NCBI RefSeq assembly: GCF_033118175.1
Contig: NC_083701.1
Span: forward strand, 51,721,001 to 51,785,000
DNA length: 64,000 bases
Source of the DNA: Dama dama
Taxonomy: Eukaryota > Chordata > Mammalia > Artiodactyla > Cervidae
Reading direction: 5' to 3'
The translations under genes were made by a program, and so were the position numbers. Shown one piece after another: positions 25,263 through 37,305 of this stretch (positions are counted from its first letter, which is position 1; each line of letters begins with the position of its first letter). Below the pieces are notes generated by a model. That model worked only from the letters and a program-made list of their open reading frames with translations. It did no database searches and had not been told where the DNA came from.

Positions 25263-26856
25263 TGAGAAAAGAGTCTTAGTTGATGACAATTTCAAACTGA
25301 AAAGATATATGATACAATTATTAGAAAGAGGGGTTGTAACCTTTTATTTTTTTTTAACCTTTTATTTTTAAAAGGAAAATACTATCTAAAGAAATGTTAT
25401 TGGTAAGTAGATGTAGAATTAGCTATGTAGACCAAAAAAAAAGAACCACCAAAGGAAGGTTTTTCTTTTTTTTTCATTATGGAAATTTTTGAGCATACTT
25501 ATAACCTACAGAAAAAAAATCCATTGTGGAGGGAGAGAATTAAGACGCCATGCAGAAAATAAATGCTAGCAACTTCTGTAGCTAGATAGGAAATATGAGT
25601 TTAATAGATGTGATATATTTATTAATAATTTTAAAAGAGCAAATTTTTTATCAGCTCATTTAAAGAGGCTAGCGATTTATTTGCATTCCACATCATACCT
25701 TTTCAAAGCAAGACTATTAGACTCAAATATTTGTTGATTTGCCATAGCAAATTGCAATTACAGCAAATAATCTTGTAATGGTTCTTTTTAAAGCAATGCA
25801 TGAGGTTAGATGCCATCTGCAAAGTAAAATCTGTTTGTAGAAAATAGGCATTACCATTGCTTCTATCAAATTAATATATATTCTCATTAAATCATTCTTA
25901 TTTCTCACAATTATCTAAAATAACTTATGTGAAAACTAAAGAAAGTAAAATAAAACTTGATTTAACTAAGGGAAGTTATTTTTTAAGTTTCCTTTATTAC
26001 TTGATTAATGTAGACAGTTGAGTGTCATGATAATAAAGTGATTTAGTTCAAAAATTAAATTTTTCTTAAACTACAAAACCTGACAAAAATTCATGACCTT
26101 CACCTGTCAGTTTCTTCCTGCATGATCCAACATTTACCTTTGTCTTACTTCTCTATTTTACTTTTAGACTTTCTGTAGTTTAGGACTTTGCTGCCTAATG
26201 AGATTCATCAGTGCTTCTGGATTTTACACATCCAAGAGTATCCAGATTGTTCTTTTATTCATATCCATCTGGTCAAATGATTATAACCATTTCTTTCCAA
26301 TGTAGACTCCACAGTGGGATTTACCCTTATTTCTGAGTGTCATTAATATAATGCACATGAATGGAAAAGCATCTGCAGTTTAAATAGTGAGGAAATGTCA
26401 TAGCAAAAAGTAAATCAAATAATTAATTTTCAATATTGCCTAAATTTCTATGCTAGTTTACAGATTTGATCATAACTTTTTTATAATTTCTATCAAGATT
26501 GACAGCTATTTTGGTAATTGACATGTACATGCAACATGTAGAGGGTGAGGGGAGAGGAGAACAATACTATATGGGAAAAAGAAAATCCAAGGGATTATAA
26601 AACTGAATAAAGATGGAATTAGTGGAGTTGTCTTACCCCAATAGCCATTTACTCTTTCTTTAATCTGATGTAGTCTTTAATGTTGGTTCAATTAAGTTTT
26701 ATTCTAACTCAAATTCTTGGATGCACACTGCTGAAAAACAAACTCCTACTGTGACCATCACCGATCATGTTTCAAATAAACAGTGGGCTTTTGTTTCCTT
26801 TTTAACCTTAAGAGCTTTACTTGTTTGTCAGTTGTCATTAAAATGGTGCAGGACCT
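25263..26856. other. No gene recognised
   Basis: AT-rich DNA. A small direct repeat, AACCTTTTATTTTT, occurs at 25338-25351 and 25356-25369. Nothing else was supportable. Confidence 0.45.
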
Positions 26857-27423
26857 TGTGATCCCTTCCCACCGTGTCCTCAGCCTGCCTTTTGTTGCTG
26901 CAAAACCTTCAGCCAAGTTTAATCAGAAAAGTAAGAAGATGCAAAGGCAAAGAAGAGCAATCATACAGGACAAAACAATAAAGTTTAGTCAGTAAACAAA
27001 GTCAGGGACCTTTAGTTCCTTCTCAAGAGCTATAGATAATATTCTGAGCCATTTCCCATGAGCTGTCTTATTGGTTCTGAAATCCACACCAGATGGAAGA
27101 AGTTAACTACATAATCAAAAAATTGTAGCCACGACTTATGCTGAGACAATTCCGAGAACTGGCCTCAAGGAAATGGGAACGAACCAACCCTGAAAGATGA
27201 CACTGATCAAACTACTGCATGACCAAATTCAAGATGACCGTCAGAGCTGACTGCTGTTTCTGAATTTAACCTCCCCCCTCATCTATGAAAGCTCTTCCCA
27301 CAGTTAGGAGAGTTGGCCATTGGACCAGAGTTCACCCTACCGCTCTCCACATTGCAAGCATCCAAAATAAACCAAACTTTCCTTTCTACCAATTACCTCT
27401 TTATTGGCTTTTGTGCGCGAACA
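26857..27423 (+). repeat. LTR-like remnant of an endogenous retrovirus
   Basis: It starts TGTGATCCC and has a GC-richer middle (GAGACAATTCCGAGAACTGG, AAATGGGAACGAACC). AATAAA at 27366-27371 is followed by a pyrimidine-rich R-U5-like end (CTTTCCTTTCTACC, GGCTTTTGTGCGCG). Base composition stands out from the AT-rich surroundings. No internal retroviral genes are attached and the family was not identified. Confidence 0.55.
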
Positions 27424-27499
27424 CTTTTAGTAACATCATCAGTATGTTAAAATCAAAAACAAATGGAGACCCGCCTTGAAAATCCCAAGCAGACAAAAC

Positions 27500-27835
27500 C
27501 AGTTTAATCATACAAGCAAAGCTTAGTTTATCTTATTTTGTTGGACTAACTTTACCTGTACCATTTCTTGCTTATGACTATGGAAATCACGAGTAAAACT
27601 TTTAACTGTTTCCCAAAATTGATATAAGGTAACTATTAACCAATTTCCTATTTTTTAAGAAAATTCTAATATTATAACCAATCACTGGTTTTTTAAAAAA
27701 GTCACTATCTTCTCACTATATAAGCTGCTTCATAACAAGATAACCTTGAGCCTCATTTCATGTTTTGATTGAGCACTCCTGGGTCTCAAACTCATTTTTT
27801 TTTTTTTTTTGGTATGTGCACAATAAACTTTTACA
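27500..27835 (+). repeat. Second LTR-like remnant with promoter boxes
   Basis: Spaced as in an LTR promoter: CCAAT at 27678-27682, TATATAAG at 27717-27724 and the polyadenylation signal AATAAA at 27822-27827, about 100 bases on. A T-run (27795-27810) lies just before GGTATGTGCACAATAAAC. The edges are approximate. An unrelated cellular promoter relic is possible. Confidence 0.42.
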
Positions 27836-27918
27836 AATAATTACTACTTCACTGGATTCATTTTAATTCTGTTATTTCTGAACTTTTAACAAGTATAAAA
27901 CACAAATGCATGACACTT

Positions 27919-28170
27919 ACCCAAATTTTTGTGAACATACAACAAATAGATGTGAAGTCCAGTATTTGAATCCTTCTTAACACAACTCTCTTCGGGCTGG
28001 TCATCGTGGCTTTGGCTTTCAGGCCATCAGCACTGGAGAAATGTGAGGAGTTCCCCAACCAGCACCCCACACTTGTGTTTTCCCACAAGCGTGATGCCTG
28101 AGCAAACTGGCTGCCACCATCTTGGGTCCTGGCGTTACCCTTAGCCTGCCTGTTTATAAACTCCACTCAG
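27919..28170 (-). promoter_or_regulatory. Promoter/first-exon-like segment of unknown origin
   Basis: Read on the minus strand, a TTTATAAAC box near 28150 is followed by a GC-richer block. This has AAGATGGTGGC near 28115, which resembles a YY1-type initiator, and then a long open frame with no stop. A splice-donor-like GGTAAGTG follows at 27914-27921. The layout fits a promoter plus first exon, either of a transcript or of an old LTR. The predicted peptide is not recognised, so no function is claimed. Confidence 0.3.
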
Positions 28171-28803
28171 GCTTACTTATCTCACGTGTCTAAGACATTA
28201 CATTCAGCTGAATGATCAGTTCTGTAACACTCAGTCTTTCAAAGGTGATAATTTTATGTGTTATGTATGAACATTAATTTTCAATTTTATTTATATTCTG
28301 GGTAAAAATATAATGCATTATTTGGGGAGTTATTTTCAAATTTATAGAACAATTTGATGATGTAGCCTATGCATCCTACATATAGTATATATACCTTTGA
28401 AAATGTATGGGGCATTCATGCACTTAGATTTTGGAATGAAATACCATGCTCTCAGGTGTCAAGCATTTCTGCAACTGCATACTAGGTTTCTAACAATAAT
28501 CAGTAATTTCTCCTGACAAAGTGAAGTGGAATTATAAGTGATAACCTGTGAAACCTTTTTGATATACATAACTGCTATGGATATTTTAGGTTAAAAGGCT
28601 CAGTTTTCCCCCAGGCAGGAGTATTTTCTCTTTATACATCATTTTCCTCTTACCTGTTTATTCTGACAGTTTTTTTCTTTGTCTTATTCAGCCTTGGAAG
28701 ACTCCATAAAAATCAAATGTTGTTGAGAAATTTAGTGTATAAAATCATCAGTAGTCTGCTTCTACCCTGAGCACCCATTCTTTGCTTGTTTATTGTCATT
28801 TTC
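28171..28803. other. No gene recognised
   Basis: AT-rich DNA with no supportable feature. Confidence 0.45.
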
Positions 28804-29012
28804 TGTGCTCAGTAGTGTCTGATTCTTTGCAACCCCATGGACTATAGCCTTTTGGGTACCTCTGTCCATGGAATTTTCATGGCGAGAATACTGGAGCAGA
28901 TGGCCATTTCCTACTCCAGGGGATCTTCCTCACCCAAGGATCGAACCTGTGTCTCTTGCATCTCCTGCATTGGCAGGTGTAGTCTTTACCTCTGAGCCAC
29001 CTGGGAAGCCCA
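28804..29012 (-). repeat. Bov-tA SINE, long-head subtype
   Basis: Antisense copy. The head contains an extra ~12 bases (CTCTTGCATCTCCTGCATTGG) compared with most copies in the window. Confidence 0.93.
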
Positions 29013-29315
29013 GCTGGCTTGTTACAGTTGCTATAAAAACTTGCTTATTTGTGGGTGAGTGTTCAGTGTGGGTTTTTGGTAAAGGGACACCAAGAAATGA
29101 TTAAAACAATCTTGTTAAATTTAATAAAATTAGAAAAAACTTCTTTTCAATGTTTTTAGTTGTTTGTCATCCTAAATACTGCCATGTACTTCCTTTTATC
29201 CACACAAATGTCTAATGAATCAAATATAGTTTCATGGTAATTGTGTATTTCCACATTTCACCCTTTTTCACTTAATAATCTATCTTTCCATTAGCATTAT
29301 TAAGATTAAGTGGTT

Positions 29316-29542
29316 GTGTGCCCACATGCTAAGTTGCTGCAGTTGTGTCTGACTCTTTGTGACCCCATGGACTGTGGCCCGCCAGGCTTCTCTGTCCATG
29401 GGATTCTCCAGGCAAGAATACTGGAGTGGATTGCTATGCCTCCTCCAGGAGATCTTCCTGACCCAAGGATCGAATCCATGTCTCCGGCAGCTCCTGCTTT
29501 GCAGGTGGATTCTTTACCATTGAGCCAGAGGGAAGCCCCTAA
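29316..29542 (-). repeat. Bov-tA SINE, long-head subtype
   Basis: Antisense copy between perfect 11-base duplications, ATTAAGTGGTT at 29305-29315 and 29543-29553. It has the CCTCCTCCAGGAGATC variant and a GTGTGCCCACATGC tail, shared with the copies at 39.5 and 60.4 kb. Confidence 0.95.
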
Positions 29543-29553
29543 ATTAAGTGGTT

Positions 29554-30266
29554 AATTGTCAGATATTTAGCTATCTGTTTGTCTCACTTTTAATGATCAG
29601 CAGCCTTATAGTTTTACATAGATAACTACAAATATGACAAGAAAGTTTCAAAATACATAAAGATTTAAAAATCAGTATATTTTAATTATTACACTATTTT
29701 TTATAAAATATAACTGCCTAAATCTAAATATATGTGAGATGTATTCCTTCTTTTTATACTTAACCAAAATACAGTCAAGTGCATTGGATCTTTCAAGTTT
29801 CACTTGAATAAAAATTTTTTAAAATAACATATGTGTGTGCATATGTTTATTTGATCAATTCATCATTATAATAGGCTTTATCCATTATCCACAAGTGTAA
29901 CCTATGGATAAAGTAGAGAGGAGATTATGAGAAAAATGCTTCTAAAAATAAAATACTGCCTCTATAAATAATAATACATTGAAATAATAACAATAAATAA
30001 TATTTTAATGCCATTATTCTGAGTTATTTTCATAAGTAGATATATATTCTACATGTATAAAACTTTTTCTAAATTTATAAACATATATATAATGCATAAA
30101 TAACTTGCTTTCTTATTTTGGAAATTATAACAGTATCACAAATATTTCTGCTTCTAAGAGAATGTTTATAGTTATCATGGTAAATATGTTTAATAAACCA
30201 TTTTGCTGATATTATTTATTGCTTTTATAATACTACCAAATGCTCAAAATTTTAGAAAAAAAAAAT
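29554..30266. other. No gene recognised
   Basis: Very AT-rich DNA (TATATA words near 30080). No supportable feature. A poly-A run ends directly at the BovB start. Confidence 0.45.
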
Positions 30267-31665
30267 TGCTCAATATGCCAGCAAATTTGGAAAACTCAGC
30301 AGTGGCCACTGAACTGGAAAACATCAGTTTTCACTCCAATCCCAAAGATAGGTAATGCCAAAGAATGCTCAAACTACCACACAATTGCACTCATCTCACA
30401 TGCTAGTAAAGTAATGCTCAAAATTCTCCAAGCCAGGCTTCAACAGTACATGAACCATGAACTTCCAGATGTTCAAGCTGGATTTAGAAAAGGCGGAGGA
30501 ACCAGAGATCAAACTGCCAATATCTACTGGATCATCAAAAAAGTACGAGAGTTACAGAAAACCATCTACTTCTGCTTTATTGACTATGCCAAGGTCTCTG
30601 ACTGTGTGGATCACAACAAACTATGGAAAATTCTTTAAAAAATGGGAATACCAGACCACCTGACCTTCCTCTTGAGAAATCTGTATGCAGGTCAGGAAGC
30701 AACAGTCAGAACTGAACATGGAACAACAGACTGCATCCAAATCCAGAAAGGAGTTCATCAAGGCTGTGTATTGTCACCCTGCTTATTTAACTTATATACA
30801 GAATATATCATGTGAAATGCTGGGCTGGATGAAGCACAAGCTGAAATCAAAATTTCTGGGAGAAATATCAATAACCTCAGATATGCAAATGACAGCATCC
30901 TTATGGCAGAAAGCAAAGAAGAACTAAAGAACCTCTTGATGAAAGTGAAAGAAGGAAGTGTAAAAGTTGGCTTAAAACTCAACATTCAGAAAACTAAGAT
31001 CATGGCATCTGGTCCCACCACTTCATGGCAAATAGATGGAGAAACCCTGGAAACAGCGACAGAATTTATTTTGGGGGTTTCCAAAATCTCTGCAGATGGT
31101 GACTGCAGCCATGAAATTAAAAGATGCTTGCTTCTTGGAAGAAAAGTTATGACCAACCTAGACAACATGTTAAAAAACAGAGACATTACTCTGCCAACAA
31201 AAGTCCACCTCTTCAAGCTATGGTTTTTCCAGGGGTTATGTATGGAGGTAAGAGTTGGACTATAAAGAAAGCTGAGCACCGAAGAATAGATGCTTTTGAA
31301 CTGTGGTGTTGGAGAAGACTCTTGAGAGTCCCCTGGACTGCAAGGAGATCCAACCAGTCCATCCTAAAGGAAATAGTCCTGAATATTCATTGGAAGGACT
31401 GATGCTGAAGCTGAGACTCCAATACTTTGGCCACCCAATGGGAAGAACTGACTCATTTGAAAAGACCCTGATGCTGAGAAAGATTGAAGTTGGGAAGAGA
31501 AGGGCATGACAGAGGATGAGATGGTTGGATGGCATCACCGACTTGATGGACATGAGTTTGAGTAAGCTCCTGGAGCTGGTGATGGACAGGGAGGCCTGGC
31601 ATCCTGTAGTCACTGGGGTTGCAAAGAGTCGGACACGACTGTGAGACTGAACTGAACTGAACTGA
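30267..31665 (+). repeat. BovB LINE, 5'-truncated, catalytic box mutated
   Basis: The copy runs from TGCTCAATATGCCAGC to the terminal CTGAACTGAACTGAACTG. The reverse-transcriptase frame is cut by stops and frameshifts into three or four pieces (about 30240-30638, 30685-30927, 30903-31265, 31124-31402). The catalytic YADD is changed to YAND at 30882-30893 (GAT to AAT), which removes a metal-binding aspartate. It is dead. Confidence 0.95.
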
Positions 31666-32162
31666 AAGCTGGAAAAACATCAGAATCGTTCTGTTTCTTC
31701 TTAAGTACTGTAAAATTTACTTCTATGAGAGCAAGACCAATGAGTACATCAATTTTTGTTCCATTAGAAAAATAAATTGTTGGAATTTTTATTGTAATTG
31801 CTTTATACTTATAAGTCAATTAGTAAGAATTGATTTCATAAGAATACTTAATTTTACCTCTTAAGCATATAATCCATTGCTCCAATTTTCAAATAATAAA
31901 ATATTTCAGTGTAATATTTACTAGTATCATATTTACTATCAAATTAATGATTTTTTTAAACTGTTGATCACTCACTGTTTTCCAGTTGAATCTTCAAAGG
32001 ATATTTAACCCAAGACAGTTTGATTAAAAATTGATTATATTAAGGGAATATCAAATACTGATTCATATAAATATAAATACCTCTTTCCTCAATTGTTAAC
32101 TATATCATATTTCTTAATATAATGATCTTTATATAATAATTGATGGGTTTAAATCATAATTC
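31666..32162. other. No gene recognised
   Basis: AT-rich unique DNA. Confidence 0.4.
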
Positions 32163-32325
32163 CTGGGAACTTCTCTGCTGGCTCAGAGACTGAACCTCCA
32201 TGCTCCTTAATACAGGGTGCCCAGGTTCAACCCGTGGTCAGGGAACAAGATCCCATGTGCCACAGCTAAGACCCTTCACAACCAAATAAGTAAAGATTTT
32301 TGTAAAAAAAAAGAAAACAACAACA
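32163..32325 (+). repeat. CHR-type SINE, short form
   Basis: The tRNA-like head (TGGGAACTTCTCTGCTGGCTC to GGTTCAACCCGTGGTCAGGG) is followed by AACAAGATCCCATGTGCCAC, a shortened body and an A-rich tail. It is about 160 bases long against ~400 for the copy at 12.3 kb, so most of the body is missing. Confidence 0.8.
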
Positions 32326-33957
32326 CAATTTTTCATTCTCTTTTAAAAACTAATTAATATATGTATTTATATCTTCTTGTATGTATGCCTTAATATACTT
32401 TCTGAATTTTAAGACATTACATATTTTAGGACACATTTTAGATAGTCACATTTGCTTTTTATTTCAGCTGTCATTCTAAATCATGCCAATACATTATATT
32501 GTTTTATCTTCTACACTGTGCATCCTATAATTCAATTCCCTTACTATGGAGTCAAAAGCTCCCTTTCTATTTCAGGCCCTAAACCTTTACTGCAGACCCC
32601 AAATCCCATGGTTTCTGGGGATTTCATCACTGAAAAATTCTGGATGACATAGTTAATTCCAGATTGTTCCCAAGCTGAATTCAGTTTAGGAGTACAGTTC
32701 AGAAAGAAGATTTAGCAGTGAACCAACAATATAAAGGGAGTCTCATGCATCTCTCATATATCATCTGTTCAAGCTGGTTTTGGCTATAATGTCCATTTTT
32801 CACATCTAATATTTTGTTGTCATCATCCCTCCACCTGAGTACCTATTAAATATCTATATTTCACTCTGCAACTTACTTAAATTTTCTATGTGGGTACTTG
32901 CTGTGGTATTCATTTAATCTGATAGGCTCCACTTTTGGCCTAACAATTGATCAATGAGAAAATGTCAACTCTCATTTACCAATCTAAGGTTACAGAAAAC
33001 TTTGTAAGGCTCACAGTTTTATTTGCATAGGTAGCCCACACCCAGTTATTATTTATAGTCACTTTGTTGGTATATCAGAAAAGAAACTGCATGGTTTACA
33101 AACATTTGGCCCTTCACTTGTATATGAAACATTTACTATTCAATTCCCAAGTATTTTTCATTATCCAGATGTTGGTGCAGGCTACATTTTCTCTCCCCCA
33201 AAACAAACTTCAAGTAATATTGCTTTATTTGAGTTTCTCATAACTCAAACTATTACAATTTCTGGGAAAGTAAGATATTTTGTCAATAACTGATATGGTG
33301 ATTTTGGTACCCACGAAAGACAGGACCTCAGAAGACCCAGGTTCTTATAACTCAAAAAATTCCTATCTTGTAATACTTTTTTTCTGTCACAATTTCCCCA
33401 AGTTTACTTTAAAAAAAAAAAAAAAAAGGTAGTTGAGTATCAATTTTGTTTGTTATTTACACAATTCTGGTTCAACTACCTTGTAGTTAGTCCAGTGAAT
33501 GTCAACTCCTTGGTGCTAGGGGGTAGTACATACAGTCTGAAGATACTTAGAAATAGGCTCTTATTAATATTAAAAGATCTAGGTAGATTATTTTAGTTCC
33601 ATGATTGAATATTAAATCTGGCCTACTTGGTCTTTTTTTTTTTTTTTCTTTAAAGACTTCTCTCATAAAGAAAGATTGTTGAAAGGTGCTTGAAATTCAC
33701 TTATATTACCTGGATAACAAGCCACCTCAGGACTAATTTATCATCTCCTTTTCTTAGTGGGGATTGCTGCACACAAATCTATTTTCCGTAGGAATGTTCT
33801 CTGAATCTTTGCCCCTTCCGCAAATCACAAAAAAAGGCCTGCCGGAATTCTCATGCGAATTAATGTCACCTTAATAGTATGTGGAAGATAGCTTTGTCAA
33901 ACCATCCCTGTAATACAGGTGACCTTTGAATCCATACAAAATAGCAACACAGTTGCT
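32326..33957. other. No gene recognised; homopolymer runs
   Basis: Unique-looking DNA with an A-run at 33411-33427 and a T-run at about 33634-33647. No supportable gene or named repeat. Confidence 0.45.
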
Positions 33958-33958
33958 G

Positions 33959-34014
33959 CTGTTCGGTCCCTCAGTGGTGTTGACTCTTTGTGACCCCACG
34001 GACTGCATGTAGCC
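33959..34014 (-). repeat. Short inverted BovA 3' piece
   Basis: About 56 bases of antisense BovA terminal sequence (GACTCTTTGTGACCCCACGG) abut a sense BovB fragment, the same arrangement as at 11991-12028. Confidence 0.75.
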
Positions 34015-34318
34015 TGATCCTAAAGGAAATCAGTCCTGAATGTTCATTGGAAGGACTGATGCTGAAGCTGAAGCTCCAATACTTTGGCCACCTGACGCGA
34101 AGAACTGACTCATTGGAAAAGACCTTGATGCTGGGAAAGATTGAAGGCAGCAGGAGAAGGGGACGACAGAGGACGAGATGGTTGGATGGCATCACCGACA
34201 GGATGGAATGAATTTGAGCAATCGCTGGGTGTTGGTGATGGACAAGGAGCCTGGCGTGCTGCAGTCCACGGGGTTGCAAAGAGTCAAACACGACTGGACA
34301 ACTGAACTGAACTGATCT
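34015..34318 (+). repeat. BovB LINE 3' end
   Basis: The last ~300 bases of BovB in sense orientation, ending GAACTGAACTGATCTG. CpG sites such as GACGACAGAGGACGAG are still present, which suggests a younger copy than its neighbours. Confidence 0.93.
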
Positions 34319-35571
34319 GAACTTTTGCAGACTGGGGCTAATATAAGATAGATTTTAAAATTTTGCATTGTGGTAGGACCATTCTTTCACTTTGTTCTGG
34401 CAGTGGTATTATATCAAAGTCTGGAGATTGGTTTGTCGAGTTCTTTCTCTTTGCAATGACCCCCACCTTCCACCCACCAAATGATTACTCATTAGTGCAC
34501 ATTTTAATTATGAGCTATTCATCATGTTCTCTTTAACCATTTACCCCTTCCAACTGATTACTATAAATCTGGAGCTGGATCTCAGCTTTTCTAGAGTGGT
34601 CTGTGTCTTTCATTGCTTGGTTTCAAGTTTTGAGCTCGAAAGCAAACTGCTGGAGGAATCTCATCTACTCTAGTACTATTTTCTTAGCCTTCAATCTGTA
34701 TTTGGAACCTAATGAAAATTTGCTTCCTAATACAATCATCATGTAAGTTTCCATTCATTAACACTGATTTGAAGCTGGAATCATATTAGTCTTCCATTTA
34801 TTGAATCATAGGGCAAGAAATTTGGGATACAAAATTTAGAGTTCAGTTTGGATTTTAGAATATCTATAATTTCTGTCTAATTATTGTGGAAATGATTATA
34901 AATTTCTCTTAGGAGTGGATTATACTCAATTCTTATTTCAGTTGAGATAGTCTTTGTAGTTACTTTAGCGGCCTCAATAAATCATACCCACTATCATATC
35001 TGACCATTATAGTCAGACCCCTTATATTCAGATAGTATAGCTAAGACATGATTTAATCAATAAAATCAGGTAGAAGTGTGTTTTGTCAGTTGCAATTAGT
35101 TAAACCTTAGTGGCATCAACTTTGTACTTTTGGGATTCATGAACTGCCATATTAAAGCTGAACTATCTTGCTGAACAGATAAAGAAAAGCTTAAACATCC
35201 AGTATCTCAGATGATCACAGAAATCAGTAGAACTTCAGTTCAATCCACATACATAAGTAATGTTGTTAGGAATAGCATGAAAACTGCCTAGCTGAGCACA
35301 ATCCAGACTGCAGACTTATAAAGCTTATAAAGTAGTTTCTTACTAAGCATTAGTTAATTAGAGGACATAATTTCAAAAATATCATTTGAATAACTTGATA
35401 GATTACTTGTCCAAAATACATAAATTGCAAAATTAGGTACAATTTTGCACTAAGTAATAACACGTCCATGTTATTTAAACATTATAATGTACTGCCATCT
35501 ACTGGATTACGATGAATCGACAGGTCACTGAATGCGCTGTTGTTATGTAGTCGTGATATTTTGATGACTAG
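34319..35571. other. No gene recognised
   Basis: Unique-looking DNA with no supportable feature. Confidence 0.45.
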
Positions 35572-35580
35572 GGAGTCAAA

Positions 35581-35680
35581 CAGTATTCTTGCCTGGAGAA
35601 TCCCAGGGACGGGGGAGCCTGGTGGGCTGCCCGCTATGGGGTCGGACACGACTGAAGTGACTTAGCAGCAGCAGCAGCAG
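35581..35680 (+). repeat. BovA 3' fragment with (GCA)n tail
   Basis: The truncated BovA body starts at CAGTATTCTTGCC and ends in CTTAGCAGCAGCAGCAGCAG. The flanks GGAGTCAAA (35572-35580) and GAAGTCAAA (35681-35689) are a probable target duplication with one mismatch. The (GCA) run is a likely variable site. Confidence 0.9.
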
Positions 35681-35689
35681 GAAGTCAAA

Positions 35690-36149
35690 AGTCATGTTTG
35701 TAGCTATAAGAAAACTTTATCAAATGGTTTATAAGTATATATTGGAGAAAAAGAATAGAGCTTATTTCTCTTTCTGACTCTCATTCTACCCATACACAAA
35801 CACACATACACCAAAAAAAAAAAAAAAAAAAAACTATCACTTCTCTAGGGATAATAGGAATTACATAATAATGACTAGCTTATAGCTTGCTTGCTATAAA
35901 CAAAGATATTGCAATCTGTTTGGAGAAGCAAAATATACTTACATAACAAAGAAAACAGTAAAATAAAAGGTTCAATTACAAACTATAAAAAGTCTTATTA
36001 AAATACTGTAAATATTAGAAATACAGTGTTTAGGGTTAAATTTTAGTTTGAGACAAACCTGCATGTGAATCTTATGTCTGCACATAGTTGACTCATCATT
36101 AAGTAAAATTATTCTATGAGCTTCAATTTCCTTATAGGTACTGTCTGAA
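35690..36149. other. No gene; poly-A run at 35813-35833
   Basis: AT-rich DNA. The pure A-run is 21 bases. Nothing else was supportable. Confidence 0.4.
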
Positions 36150-36454
36150 TGGAAGCTTGCTGATGGGAGAGACTGACTGAGGGGGAAAGTAGGTCTTGTT
36201 CTGATGGGCGGGGTCATATTCAGTGAATCTTTAATCCAATTTTCTGTTGATGGGTGGGGCTGTGTTCCCTCCCTGTTATTTACCTGGGGCCAAACTATGG
36301 TGGAGGTGATGAAGATGATGGCGACCTGCTTCAAAAGGTCCCAGGCAGGCACCGCTGCACTCAGTGCCCCCAGCCCTGCAGCAGGCCACCGCCGACCCAC
36401 GCCTCCACCAGAGATTCCTGGACACTCAAGGGCAAGTCTGGGTCAGTCTGTTGG
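36150..36454. repeat. GC-rich ruminant repeat, unclassified
   Basis: A sharply GC-richer block (GATGGGTGGGGCTGTGTTCC, GCAGGCCACCGCCGACCCAC). I recall this sequence as high-copy in cattle DNA, but I cannot place it in a named LINE or LTR family. An open frame on the minus strand (36400 leftwards) crosses it. The block stops exactly where BovB begins. Confidence 0.5.
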
Positions 36455-37108
36455 GGGAATGCAAAGTCAAGTGGGCTTTAGAAAGCATCACTACAAACAA
36501 AGCTAATGGAGGTGATGGAATCCCAGTTGAGCTATTTCAAATCCTAAAAAATGATGCTGTGAAAGTGCTGCACTCAATATGCCAGCAAATTTGGAAAACT
36601 CAGCAGTGGCCACTGAACTGGAAAACATCAGTTTTCACTCCAGTCCCAAAGATAGGTAATGCCAAAGAATGCTCAAACTACCACACAATTGCACTCATCT
36701 CAAATGCTAGTAAAGTAATGCTCAAAATTCTCCAAGCCAAGCTTCAACAGTACATGAACCATGAGCTTCCAGATGTTCAAGCTGGATTTAGAAAAGGCAG
36801 AGGAACCAGAGATCAAACTGCCAATATCTACTGGATCATCAAAAAAGTACGAGAGTTCCAGAAAAACATCTACTTTTGCTTTATTGACTATGCCAAAGTC
36901 TTTGACTGTGTGAATCACAACAAACTGTGAAAAATTCTTTTCAAAATGGGAATACCAGAGCATCTGACCTTCCTCTTGAGAAATCTGTATGCAGGTCAGG
37001 AAGCAATAGTTAGAATTGAACATGGAACAACAGACTGTTTCCAAATCCAGAAAGGAGTACATCAAGACTGTATATTGTCACCCTGCTTATTTAACTTATA
37101 TTCAGAGT

Positions 37109-37305
37109 GAAAGTGAAGCCTCTCAGTCATGTCTGACTCTATGCGACCCTGTGGACTCTATCCCACCAGGCTCCTCCGTCCATGGAATTCTCCAGGCAAA
37201 AATACTGGAGTGGGTTGCCAGTTCCTTCTCCAGGGGATCTTCCTGACCCAGGGATTGAACCCAGGTCTCCTGCATTGTGGGCAGATGCTTTAACCTCTGA
37301 GCCAC
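37109..37305 (-). repeat. Bov-tA SINE nested in BovB
   Basis: The antisense copy was inserted at CAGAGT, which is repeated on both sides (37103-37108 and 37306-37311). BovB text continues without loss after it (ACATCATGAGAAATGC). The insertion therefore postdates the BovB copy. Confidence 0.93.

Noticed and set aside
30240..31265. BovB copy considered as potentially active
   Set aside because: It lacks the 5' half, has several stops and frameshifts, and the YADD box is mutated to YAND.
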